DNA of 7,267 nucleotides from Betaproteobacteria bacterium (GCA_025353085.1 JANXRI010000391.1:1-7267), one strand, 5' to 3'. Positions 1-5,948 are shown, counted from the first letter of the stretch. The notes: generated by a model not told the origin, from the letters alone. A program made the numbers and translations.

Positions 1-25
1 CAATCGAATACTTACGGAGCTTCGA

Positions 26-1933
26 ATGTCCACAGTCATGAAAGAAACCCTCGGCTTTCAGGCCGAAGTCAAGCAACTGCTCGATCTGATGATTCACTCC
101 TTGTACAGCAACAAGGAAATTTTTCTGCGTGAACTGATTTCGAATGCATCGGATGCGTGCGACAAGCTGAGGTTCGAGGCGCTGACCAACAAGGATTTAT
201 TTGAAAGCGACGCCGACCTCAAGATTCGCGTCCAATTCGATAAGGCCGCGCGCACGATCACCATCGTCGACAACGGCATTGGCATGTCGCGCGAAGAAGT
301 TATCGCCAACATCGGCACGATCGCCCGTTCAGGTACGCGTGAATTTTTCAGCAAGCTGACCGGTGAGCAGTCGAAAGACGCCAACCTGATCGGTCAGTTC
401 GGCGTTGGCTTCTATTCCTCTTTCATCATCGCGGACAAGGTCACGCTGACCACGCGGCGTGCCGGATTGCCAGCCGATACCGGCGTACGCTGGGAGTCCG
501 ATGGCGGCGGTGAATTCACGCTCGAACCCGTCGAGAAGGCAACGCGCGGTACGGAGGTCACTTTGCATTTGCGCGAAGGCGAGGACGAAATGCTTTCCGG
601 CTCGCAATTGCGCACCATCATCCGCAAGTACTCCGACCATATCGTGCTGCCGATCGCGATGAAAAAAGAGGAGTGGGACAAGGACAAGAGCGAATACCGG
701 ATGACGGAGGAAGACGAGACCGTCAACCAGGCGAACGCGCTGTGGGCGCGGCCAAAGTCCGAGGTCACGCAAGAGCAGTATGACGAATTTTACAAGCATG
801 TCGCCCACGACATGGAGCCGCCGTTGTGCCACGCGCACGCGCGCGTTGAAGGCAACAAGGAATATACGCAGCTTCTGTATATCCCGGCCAAGGCGCCGTT
901 CGATTTGTGGGACCGCGAGCACCGCCGCGGTATCAAGCTCTATGTGCGTCGCGTGTTCATCATGGACGACGCCGAACAGTTGATGCCGAACTATCTGCGG
1001 TTCGTGCGCGGCGTGATCGATTCGTCCGACCTGCCACTCAACGTGTCGCGCGAAATCCTGCAGCAATCGAAGGACATCGAAGCAATCCGCGGCGGCTCGG
1101 TGCGGCGCGTGCTCGGCATGCTCGAAGACCTGGCCGAGAACCATAAGGAAAAATTCGCCACCTTCTGGAACGAATTTGGCAAAGTGTTCAAGGAAGGCAT
1201 CGGCGAGGATTTCGCCAACCGCGAGCGCATCGCCAAGCTGCTGCGGTTTTCGAGCTCGTTGACCGACAGCGAAACGCAGGAGGTGTCGTTCGCGGATTAC
1301 GTGGCGCGCTTCAAAGAGGGCCAAGACAAAATTTATTACGTGACGGCCGACACTTTCGCTGCCGCGAAAAACAGCCCGCACCTCGAAGTGTTCCGCAAGA
1401 AAGGCATCGAAGTGCTGTTGCTGGCGGAACGCATCGACGAATGGATGGTCGGCAACCTGCACGAATTCGAAGGCAAGTCGTTGCAGTCGGTCGCCAAGGG
1501 TGAACTCGATTTGGGCAAGCTCGCGGACGCCACCGAGAAGGAAGAGCAGGAAAAAGCTTCAGGCGAGCACAAGGCGTTCATCGAAAAGGTGCAGAAATCG
1601 CTGGGCGAGCGCGTGAAAGAAGTGCGAGTGACACTGCGCCTGACCGAGTCCCCCGCCTGCCTCGTCGCCGATCAGCACGAGCTCGGCGCCAATCTCGAGC
1701 GGCTCTTAAAAGCCGCCGGGCAGAAGGTGCCATCGTCGAAACCGATTCTCGAAATCAACCCGCACCATCCGCTCGTGCAGAGGCTCATGCACGAGGCCGA
1801 TGAAACGCGCTTCGGCGACTGGAGCCATGTGCTGTTCGATCAAGCGCTGCTGTCCGAAGGCGGCCAGCTCGAAGACCCGGCGGGTTTCGTTAAACGGCTG
1901 AATCAGTTGTTGCTGGTGCTCGGCGAAAAGTAA
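26..1933 (+). CDS. htpG: HtpG, Hsp90-family molecular chaperone
   Basis: This is a cytosolic ATP-dependent homodimeric chaperone that remodels client proteins together with DnaK. The 635 residues match the usual bacterial HtpG length, and the gene is complete. The N-terminal GHKL ATPase domain shows the helix with E36 and N40 (ELISNASDA), the nucleotide-binding DNGIGM at 82-87, the lid-region GTIARSGT at 97-104 and GQFGVGFY at 123-130. The middle domain carries the catalytic-arginine segment NVSREILQQ with R342. The C-terminal dimerisation domain ends in a LNQLLL-type helix, and the eukaryotic MEEVD tail is absent, as expected. The start at 26 is preceded by GGAG at 16-19, six bases upstream. 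A second Met (residue 5, position 38) is possible but is less well placed. Only 25 bases of upstream sequence are visible, so its promoter cannot be judged. The gene converges on the minus-strand gene ending at 1958, with 24 bases between them and no clear terminator. Confidence 0.98.
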   Translation: MSTVMKETLGFQAEVKQLLDLMIHSLYSNKEIFLRELISNASDACDKLRFEALTNKDLFESDADLKIRVQFDKAARTITIVDNGIGMSREEVIANIGTIARSGTREFFSKLTGEQSKDANLIGQFGVGFYSSFIIADKVTLTTRRAGLPADTGVRWESDGGGEFTLEPVEKATRGTEVTLHLREGEDEMLSGSQLRTIIRKYSDHIVLPIAMKKEEWDKDKSEYRMTEEDETVNQANALWARPKSEVTQEQYDEFYKHVAHDMEPPLCHAHARVEGNKEYTQLLYIPAKAPFDLWDREHRRGIKLYVRRVFIMDDAEQLMPNYLRFVRGVIDSSDLPLNVSREILQQSKDIEAIRGGSVRRVLGMLEDLAENHKEKFATFWNEFGKVFKEGIGEDFANRERIAKLLRFSSSLTDSETQEVSFADYVARFKEGQDKIYYVTADTFAAAKNSPHLEVFRKKGIEVLLLAERIDEWMVGNLHEFEGKSLQSVAKGELDLGKLADATEKEEQEKASGEHKAFIEKVQKSLGERVKEVRVTLRLTESPACLVADQHELGANLERLLKAAGQKVPSSKPILEINPHHPLVQRLMHEADETRFGDWSHVLFDQALLSEGGQLEDPAGFVKRLNQLLLVLGEK

Positions 1934-1957
1934 TAGCTTGGCCTCGGACGGGCGGCG

Positions 1958-2449
1958 CTATTTGGGGTAGAGTTTTTCGCCAAGGCAGATGAAGTACAGC
2001 CACGGATCTTTCAGGCACTCGGCGAAAAACTTGTTGCGCCGCCCGCAAAAATCGCGCTGTGCGGGGGCTTCGCGTTGACAATCGCCTGCGCGCGGCAACT
2101 GGGGTCTTCCGATCAGGCTCACCACGCATGCGTCGAACTCGCGATACTTCGGTTTGCCGCACTCGAGCGCGATTTCGTTGTGCGCGATGCAGAATCCCTG
2201 ATCGGCGCGATTGACCAGATTGCAATTCATCAATGCCGCGGGATTGGGCTTCTGTTCGATAGGCTCAAAAGAGTCAACGTTGCTTGGCGCGGTGAGATCG
2301 CGCACGCACTGATCGAGTTGAGCGCCGCTTTTCCCTGCACACGCCGGCGGCAGCAGCGTCGATGGCTGTTGCGCGAAGACGGGGAACGATCCGATCATAA
2401 GCGAGCAAACGGCGCTCAGCGCCGCGCATCGCAGCTCAAGCATTCTCAT
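1958..2449 (-). CDS. secreted cysteine-patterned protein of unknown function
   Basis: I do not recognise a named family. The chosen start (ATG 2449-2447) gives 163 residues beginning with a classical signal peptide: a basic start, a hydrophobic core (AVCSLMIGSFPVF) and a likely cleavage after FA at 26. An export to the periplasm or outside is inferred. The frame stays open to an ATG at 2506, but that start would bury the signal sequence and overlap the upstream gene by 53 bases. The mature part has ten cysteines: 37, 48, 76, 87, 97, 108, 124, 135, 145 and 155. The last eight form two similar blocks, C-x10-C-x9-C-x10-C and C-x10-C-x9-C-x9-C. The blocks align further (FC then nine residues then EC, with a shared Asn), which suggests an internal duplication held by disulfides. 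The gene starts four bases after the stop of the small membrane-protein gene, so it is probably co-transcribed. It is likely a real gene; the role is unknown. Confidence 0.75.
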   Translation of the reverse strand: MRMLELRCAALSAVCSLMIGSFPVFAQQPSTLLPPACAGKSGAQLDQCVRDLTAPSNVDSFEPIEQKPNPAALMNCNLVNRADQGFCIAHNEIALECGKPKYREFDACVVSLIGRPQLPRAGDCQREAPAQRDFCGRRNKFFAECLKDPWLYFICLGEKLYPK

Positions 2450-2453
2450 TCGA

Positions 2454-2660
2454 TCATGCCCGGTCTGCCTTGCGGCTGCCCATGTACCGAAGCAGCCCGA
2501 CGGCATCGACGGTTATTTTTCCGGTGCCGACGTTTTCAGGCGGCAGCGCCAGCGTGCCGGGCGTAATCCCGTAGTTCGAACCCCATGCGAGCGCGCCAAT
2601 GGCGGCGGTGAGCATGAGCGCCCACGCGCGCGCCGTAGGCCGTCGAGATTTAATTGTCAT
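2454..2660 (-). CDS. small single-pass membrane or exported protein, unknown function
   Basis: This 68-residue protein has a basic N-terminus (TIKSRRPTAR) followed by one hydrophobic segment at about 12-28 (AWALMLTAAIGALAWG), then a polar remainder. That layout fits a signal anchor or an uncleaved signal peptide, with the C-terminal part outside the cytoplasm. Its ATG at 2660 lies inside the end of the enoyl-CoA hydratase-family gene: the stop of that gene is at 2652-2650, giving an 11-base overlap. No good ribosome site precedes it, so translation is probably coupled to the upstream gene. Its stop is four bases before the start of the cysteine-patterned secreted protein. The overlap, the spacing and the coherent membrane topology argue that it is a real gene. 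I see no family motif. Confidence 0.6.
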   Translation of the reverse strand: MTIKSRRPTARAWALMLTAAIGALAWGSNYGITPGTLALPPENVGTGKITVDAVGLLRYMGSRKADRA

Positions 2661-3453
2661 GCCATTCGGGCTTGCGTTTCTCGACGAACGCGGTCACGCC
2701 TTCGAGCGCGTGCTGACCGAGCATGTTGTCGGTGATGACTCCGCACGCAAGCTTATAGGCCGATGCCATATCCATTTCGCTCTGCCGGTAAAAAAACTTT
2801 TTGCCGGCCGCTAATACCGCGGACGGTTTGGATACCAAGAGGGCGCAGACTTCGCTGACCGCCCGGTCGAGCTGATCGGGCGACGCCACGCGATTGATGA
2901 GTCCCCATTGCAGCGCGGTCGCCGCATCGATGAATTCACCGGTCAAGAGCATCTCCATCGCCTGCTTGCGCGACACGTTGCGCGAGACGGAGACGCCGGG
3001 TGTCGCGCAGAACAATCCGAAATTCACGCCGGATGTCGCGAATCGCGCATCCGTCGACGCCACCGCGAGATCGCACGCGCCGACCAACTGGCAGCCCGCA
3101 GCGGTTGCAATGCCGTGCACGCGCGCGATCACCGGTTGCGGCATTCGCGTAATGCTCATCATCACGTCGCAGCACTTGTCGAATAGCGAGCCGATAAATG
3201 CCCGCGTGCGGTTGGCGAGCATCTCCTTCAAGTCATGCCCGGGGCAGAATGCTTTGCCATTCGCCGCGATCACCACGACGCGGATCGCCGGGTCGGCGGC
3301 GACATCGTTTAACGCCGACTGCAGCGCGTCGAGCAGGTCCATTGACAGCGCATTCATTTGCTGCGGGCGGTTGAGGGTAAGGGTCGCAACGCCGGCGCAG
3401 TGCGTGCGCAGGAGAATCCCGTCCTGGCTTCCGGCGGCAGTACTCAGGCTCAT
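2650..3453 (-). CDS. enoyl-CoA hydratase/isomerase (crotonase)-family protein, ECHDC3-like
   Basis: The 267 residues have the normal length for a single-domain crotonase-fold protein, which acts on acyl-CoA thioesters in the cytosol. The oxyanion-hole segments are present: AFCPGHDLKEM at 68-78 and GIATAAGCQL at 114-123, followed by the family signature up to TPG at 151-153. The C-terminal helices (VEKRKPEW) are intact. Both glutamates used by true hydratases are replaced: the position of rat Glu144 is Q122, and that of Glu164 aligns with G142. The protein is therefore unlikely to be a conventional 2-enoyl-CoA hydratase. It resembles the ECHDC3-like branch of the superfamily, whose reaction is poorly defined. 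The start at 3453 has AAGGA at 3466-3462, eight bases upstream. It is the first gene of a likely three-gene minus-strand operon. A frame running on from the integrase pseudogene ends in an ATGA overlap with this start, probably by chance. Confidence 0.92.
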   Translation of the reverse strand: MSLSTAAGSQDGILLRTHCAGVATLTLNRPQQMNALSMDLLDALQSALNDVAADPAIRVVVIAANGKAFCPGHDLKEMLANRTRAFIGSLFDKCCDVMMSITRMPQPVIARVHGIATAAGCQLVGACDLAVASTDARFATSGVNFGLFCATPGVSVSRNVSRKQAMEMLLTGEFIDAATALQWGLINRVASPDQLDRAVSEVCALLVSKPSAVLAAGKKFFYRQSEMDMASAYKLACGVITDNMLGQHALEGVTAFVEKRKPEWHDN

Positions 3454-3704
3454 CTGCGAATTCCTTCACGCAATACGTCGACGGTGCGCTCACTGCAAAT
3501 TGTAACGCACGCCATCTCGGAGCGTTGCTTTGAACTTTTCATGGGGCGGGCGATGGAAGTTGATCGCAGGCGCGCGTCTGACCGCTTTATAGCGCCGCAG
3601 AGGGTCTGCCCAGACAAGACGCGTCGTGCAGGAATGTAACCGTCTTGCTGGCTGGAATACATCACCGTGCCGGTGCTCTGGTAAATTGCAGTCGGCTCGC
3701 ACGC
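3454..3704. other. intergenic stretch between integrase remnant and crotonase-family gene
   Basis: This stretch holds no recognisable gene. On the minus strand the frame of the integrase C-terminus runs on without a stop to 3450, about 80 residues past the point where IntI proteins normally end, and a second minus-strand frame (3702-3490) is also open; neither gives a recognisable protein. A minus-strand TACAAT at 3504-3499 could be a -10 box for the crotonase-family gene, but no convincing -35 lies 15-19 bases upstream. An imperfect inverted repeat (3610-3620 with 3642-3651, 21-base loop) has no adjoining T-run and no known role. Confidence 0.5.
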
Positions 3705-4168
3705 GGTAAGTTCGGGCAATGAGTCGACCGGGCTAACAGTGCCGCGACCGCCGACTTTAAGTACGTGGGTGTAGATCATCGTGGTCGATACGTCTGAGTG
3801 TCCGGGCCGTTCCTGCACGGTGCGGATGTCATACCCGGCCTGCAACAAATGCGTGGCGAATGAATGGCGCAACGTATGGGGCGTCGCCATTTTGCAAATG
3901 CGCCTTTGCGAGTTGATTCTTAAGGGGCGGAAGCAGACTCTGCGGCAACATGACAGCCCGATCTTTTCCGCCCTTTCCCTCGCGCACGATGATGGCGCCG
4001 CGATCGACTTCGACATCCTTCACGCGTAACTGCAGCCCTTCGGTAATCCGCATGCCGGCGCCATACAGAAGTTGGGCAAAAAGGCGATGCTCGCCTGTCA
4101 TCAAAGACAGCAGCTTAGCCACTTCCTCGCGCGTCAGTACTGCGGGTAACATCCGTGGCGCACGCGGC
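3705..4168 (-). pseudogene. intI: integron integrase remnant (IntI-type tyrosine recombinase)
   Basis: IntI normally recombines attI and attC sites. Here two frames together give a broken copy. The first (about 4168-3898) runs from PAVLTREEV through GEHRLFAQLLYGAGMRITEG to LPPLKNQLAKAH and includes the first catalytic Arg. The second (about 3890-3705) runs from ATPHTLRHSFATHLLQ through GHSDVSTTMIYTHVLKVGG to SLPELT and includes the His-x-x-Arg, the His of GHS and the tyrosine of MIYTH. The match to the IntI1 family is very close. Between the frames about 75 residues are missing and the frame is shifted, removing the integron-specific insertion region. The first roughly 110 residues (N-terminal SAM-like domain) are also missing, since homology stops where an attC-like half-site begins. 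TVQERPGHS replaces the usual TVQELLGHS, which fits decay. The gene points away from the cassettes, as in most integrons. It cannot encode an active integrase. Confidence 0.93.
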
Positions 4169-4186
4169 TGAACTCTATCGTTATAC
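4165..4186 (+). repeat. orphan attC-like 3' half-site at the array edge
   Basis: The sequence GGCTGAACTCTATCGTTATAC closely resembles the L'-R' halves of the attC sites at 4831-4849 and 6491-6509 and ends in a core site GTTATAC (4180-4186). No matching R''-L'' half lies on its left, which is integrase sequence instead. The simplest reading is that a deletion removed the start of intI, attI, the cassette promoter and at least one cassette, keeping only the last bases of the lost cassette's attC. A divergent attI is the alternative. Confidence 0.65.
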
Positions 4187-4217
4187 GTCTTGAGTACATA
4201 AGGCACACAGTGGTAGT

Positions 4218-4508
4218 ATGTCCGTTGTGAAACCAATACGGTGGAACGCGGAGAAAAGCCTTGCGCTGAAAGCGGAACGGGGAGTCTCGTTCGAGGAAAT
4301 TCTTTCCGCCATCTCGCAAGGTGGTCTTCTCAGAGTAATGGAACACCCGAATCGCACAAAGTACGGGCATCAAAAAATGCTTGTTGTGCGAATTCGTGAG
4401 TATGCGTACCTTGTTCCTTACATTGAGAATGATCAGGAGATTTTCTTGAAAAGCATTATGCCGAGTCGCAAGGCGACTCGGGATTTTTTATCGGTGGGAG
4501 ACAAGTGA
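4218..4508 (+). CDS. BrnT-family-like toxin (putative ribonuclease)
   Basis: This 96-residue protein has the BrnT/DUF497 layout: a basic IRWNAEK start (7-13), the GVSFEEI helix (22-28), a central strand region (MLVVRIREYAYLVPYIEN), and a terminal IMPSRKATRDFL in the place of the ISARRAT end of BrnT. BrnT toxins are small RelE-fold ribonucleases that inhibit translation, and that function is inferred from family. It is a divergent member, with HPNR replacing the DPDH segment seen in the cassette 4 toxin. The ATG at 4218 lacks a clear ribosome site; a -10-like TAGTAT overlaps it, so a slightly later start is conceivable. The toxin stop is one base before the antitoxin ATG. Odd point: codons 82-89 form a perfect terminator hairpin with a following T-run. 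Confidence 0.82.
   Translation: MSVVKPIRWNAEKSLALKAERGVSFEEILSAISQGGLLRVMEHPNRTKYGHQKMLVVRIREYAYLVPYIENDQEIFLKSIMPSRKATRDFLSVGDK
4461..4489 (+). terminator. intrinsic-terminator-like hairpin inside the toxin gene
   Basis: A perfect nine-base stem, CCGAGTCGC (4461-4469) with GCGACTCGG (4473-4481), closes a three-base loop and is followed by GA and six Ts (4484-4489). This is the textbook form of a Rho-independent terminator, yet it lies within the toxin frame and 20 bases before the antitoxin start. A translating ribosome would melt it. Function is inferred from form only. Confidence 0.6.
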
Positions 4509-4509
4509 C

Positions 4510-4836
4510 ATGAATGGCGAACGACTGTTGGAACAGGAAATCCTCGCCGCTTTCGAACGCGGCGAATGGAGTCCCGCGCGAAATCAGAAAGGCGAGATTG
4601 CGCGGTTTAGAGCGGCGGCGGCGGCTACGTTACTGAAGAACAAACGCGTGAACATCAGAATCTCCTCGCGGGATTTGGAGGGTTTGCAAGCCAAGGCCGC
4701 AGAGGAAGGAGTTCCTTACCAAACGCTTATGGCGAGCGTCCTTCACAAGTTTGTGTCTGGTCGCCTGGTCGAAACGCAGAGACGTATAACTACGCGTTCA
4801 CCGCGGACACGCGCAAAGGCTGCGCGCGCCGGTTAA
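4510..4836 (+). CDS. CopG/ribbon-helix-helix family antitoxin
   Basis: This 108-residue protein is the partner of the toxin just upstream, starting one base after its stop. GGGAG at 4496-4500, nine bases before the ATG, is a good ribosome site located inside the toxin gene. The N-terminal half (EILAAFERGEW, then an acidic/basic helix) probably wraps the toxin. The central part, KRVNIRISSRDLEGLQAKA at about 45-63 followed by EEGVPYQTLMASVLHKFVSG, is the ribbon-helix-helix DNA-binding module of the COG5304-type CopG antitoxins. Such antitoxins neutralise the toxin and usually repress their own operon. From about residue 92 to the stop, the reading frame lies within the cassette's attC, so the basic tail is recombination-site sequence rather than family sequence. 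It resembles the tail of the unrelated antitoxin in cassette 4. Confidence 0.87.
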   Translation: MNGERLLEQEILAAFERGEWSPARNQKGEIARFRAAAAATLLKNKRVNIRISSRDLEGLQAKAAEEGVPYQTLMASVLHKFVSGRLVETQRRITTRSPRTRAKAARAG

Positions 4837-4849
4837 CTCGACGTTATGT
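4784..4849 (+). repeat. attC site of cassette 1 (66 bp)
   Basis: R'' is GTATAAC (4784-4790) and R' is GTTATGT (4843-4849). The arms ATAACTACGCGTTCACC and GGTTAACTCGACGTTAT pair at 13 of 17 positions, leaving the unpaired central spacer expected of attC. It aligns without gaps to the attC at 6444-6509. Its left part overlaps the end of the antitoxin gene, whose stop lies in the L' box. Confidence 0.88.
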
Positions 4850-5297
4850 GGCAAGCAAATGGCGCTGAACGACATTGAACGCAAGCGAATCGAGATGTCG
4901 GTGGACGCTTTCGTTCAGAAGCATCGACCCGCGCCACACATCCGGCCTGAATTGGATATCGGCTTCCGCATCAAAGGCCAGAGCGTTGAGATCTTTGAGG
5001 TCAGGCCTCGCTGGCGAGAGCCAGGCGTAAAGATGGAACATCCGGTTGCGAAAGCAACGTTTGTTCGCGGTCAGGCGTTGTGGAAAATCTTCTGGATGCG
5101 CGCTGACCTCAAATGGCACGGGTATGAGCCATTACCCGCTGTCGGAACCATTGAAAAGTTTCTGGCAGCCGTCGAGAAAGACGAGTACGCATGCTTCTGG
5201 GGCTAGCATTGCCGCATAACAGCGCAGCCCACGCGGACGCGCGGCCAGCGCCGTGCCTTATCATTCGCCGGTGCTCGCGCGCCGTTGGCTGCGAACG
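4844..5297 (+). mobile_element. gene cassette 2: DUF3024 protein
   Basis: The cassette opens with TTATGT, one wobble away from complementarity with its R'' box GCATAAC. The gene starts only 15 bases in, and 90 bases of attC close it. Confidence 0.85.
4859..5206 (+). CDS. DUF3024 domain-containing protein
   Basis: The 115 residues match the DUF3024 family from end to end. Recognisable blocks are the N-terminal helix LNDIERKRIE (3-12), RPAPHIRPELDIGFRI (23-38), SVEIFEVRPRWREPG (42-56) with VAKATFVR (63-70), and the aromatic-rich WKIFWMRADLKWHGYEPLP (75-93). The C-terminus is FLAAVEKDEYACFWG. The protein is probably cytosolic: I see no signal peptide or membrane segment. The biochemical function of the family is unknown to me, but it is often found on mobile elements and integron cassettes. 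The ATG at 4859 fits the start of the family; GGCAAG just upstream is a weak ribosome site. The gene is the sole cargo of its cassette and is likely intact. Confidence 0.85.
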   Translation: MALNDIERKRIEMSVDAFVQKHRPAPHIRPELDIGFRIKGQSVEIFEVRPRWREPGVKMEHPVAKATFVRGQALWKIFWMRADLKWHGYEPLPAVGTIEKFLAAVEKDEYACFWG

Positions 5298-5303
5298 TTA
5301 GAC
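5214..5303 (+). repeat. attC site of cassette 2 (90 bp)
   Basis: R'' is GCATAAC (5214-5220) and R' is the consensus GTTAGAC (5297-5303). The L boxes pair through CGCAGCC (5223-5229) and GGCTGCG (5287-5293). The central part is longer and GC-rich compared with the 66-bp sites. Confidence 0.88.
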
Positions 5304-5942
5304 GGCTCCGATAGAAGATCGCGCGATGTACGAGAAAGATCTCGAGAATCTAATTTGCGCGCAGTTACATGCCGGTGCTGAAGATCCTTCGCAGCTCGAA
5401 GCTTTGTCATTTAGCCGCTCCACTTCCGCCGCACGGAATGTGCGCGAGCTAATTGACGGCAAAACATTCGCGCTCTTGCAAGACACAAGCGAGTGGGATC
5501 TACATCGCAGCGTCCTGCACGATCTCTGTGGCGGAATGACACCGGACATTGTGGTGCGCTCCAAGCACTCTGGACAGAACCGCATATATATTGAGGTCAA
5601 GCTCATACGAGAACTCGGCTACGGAAAACCCGACTCACAAGTTGTGCGCTACTTACTACACCTGCTGGCCACATCTGAAAAGAAGCCGTCCGCTGCGCCC
5701 GACGATATTCGCCGTGCCGTAATCTTAGCCGCGCCTCCGGGCTGGTTTGTCGTATCAAAAAATGCAGAAACGTGGAACTACTTTCTTACGACATACGGAC
5801 CGCTTGCAGCTGCATTCGATGTGACGCTTGCAGAAATTCAGCTCGCAGGGCCGCAATATGCAGTCTAACTTTAGTTTGAGCGGACGCGCCGCAAGCGCAG
5901 CGGCATCATCAACGCTTATCGCGGCGCTCCGCAGACCATGAC
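5298..5942 (+). mobile_element. gene cassette 3: PD-(D/E)xK-motif protein
   Basis: The opening TTAGAC (with the preceding G) is an exact reverse complement of the cassette's R'' box GTCTAAC at 5863. The stop codon of the gene falls within that R'' box, so the cassette has almost no spare sequence. Confidence 0.85.
5326..5868 (+). CDS. putative PD-(D/E)xK / RecB-like nuclease-fold protein
   Basis: I do not recognise a named family for this 180-residue protein. In the middle it shows the residue pattern of the PD-(D/E)xK nuclease fold: GGMTPDIVV with D74, the strand RIYIEVKL with E90 and K92, then QVVRY with Q105 and Y109 in the QxxxY arrangement typical of RecB/Cas4-like nucleases. An acidic EWD at 57-59, in the preceding helix, may supply another metal ligand. 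No signal peptide or membrane segment is visible, so it is probably cytosolic and acts on nucleic acid; that is inference from motifs. The N-terminal 50 residues and the C-terminal 60 have no motif I know. The ATG at 5326 is preceded only by a weak AGAAG at 5313-5317. As a solitary nuclease-like cassette gene it could be a defence or DNA-processing protein. Confidence 0.72.
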   Translation: MYEKDLENLICAQLHAGAEDPSQLEALSFSRSTSAARNVRELIDGKTFALLQDTSEWDLHRSVLHDLCGGMTPDIVVRSKHSGQNRIYIEVKLIRELGYGKPDSQVVRYLLHLLATSEKKPSAAPDDIRRAVILAAPPGWFVVSKNAETWNYFLTTYGPLAAAFDVTLAEIQLAGPQYAV

Positions 5943-5948
5943 TTAGAC
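5863..5948 (+). repeat. attC site of cassette 3 (86 bp, atypical core)
   Basis: R'' is GTCTAAC (5863-5869) and the R' position reads CTTAGAC (5942-5948), so the normally invariant G of GTT is C. An inner stem joins GCGGACGCGCCGC (5880-5892) and GCGGCGCTCCGC (5921-5932) with one bulged base. The pairing and position at the cassette junction support attC despite the core change. Confidence 0.72.

Larger units (their letters stand above)
4181..4843 (+). mobile_element. gene cassette 1: BrnT-like toxin and CopG-like antitoxin
   Basis: The cassette begins with TTATAC and its attC R'' box is GTATAAC, an exact reverse complement of GTTATAC. It carries 37 bases of leader before the toxin start. It is more AT-rich than the flanks (roughly 42% GC across 4381-4440), which fits a separate origin. 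Confidence 0.88.

Noticed and set aside
329..1462. Long open frame on the minus strand, antisense to htpG (377 codons)
   Set aside because: It is a mirror of the codon bias of htpG: rich in His, Arg, Leu and Val, with no family motif and no ribosome site. The plus-strand htpG is complete and unmistakable.
2075..2566. Plus-strand open frame of 163 codons opposite the secreted protein and small membrane protein
   Set aside because: The minus-strand genes have a signal peptide, a membrane segment and operon-like spacing. The plus frame is Arg/Cys/His-rich, without motif or ribosome site.
2785..2807. Near-perfect palindrome CCGGT-A7-C-T5-GCCGG
   Set aside because: It lies fully inside the crotonase-family gene and encodes a normal family stretch (GKKFFYRQ). 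The A/T run gives a terminator look, but there is no separate T-run after the stem and no gene end nearby.
3610..3651. Inverted repeat CCAGACAAGAC / GTCTTGCTGG with a 21-base loop
   Set aside because: The stem is interrupted, it has no T-run, it does not match LexA or attC boxes, and there is no second copy. I cannot assign a role.
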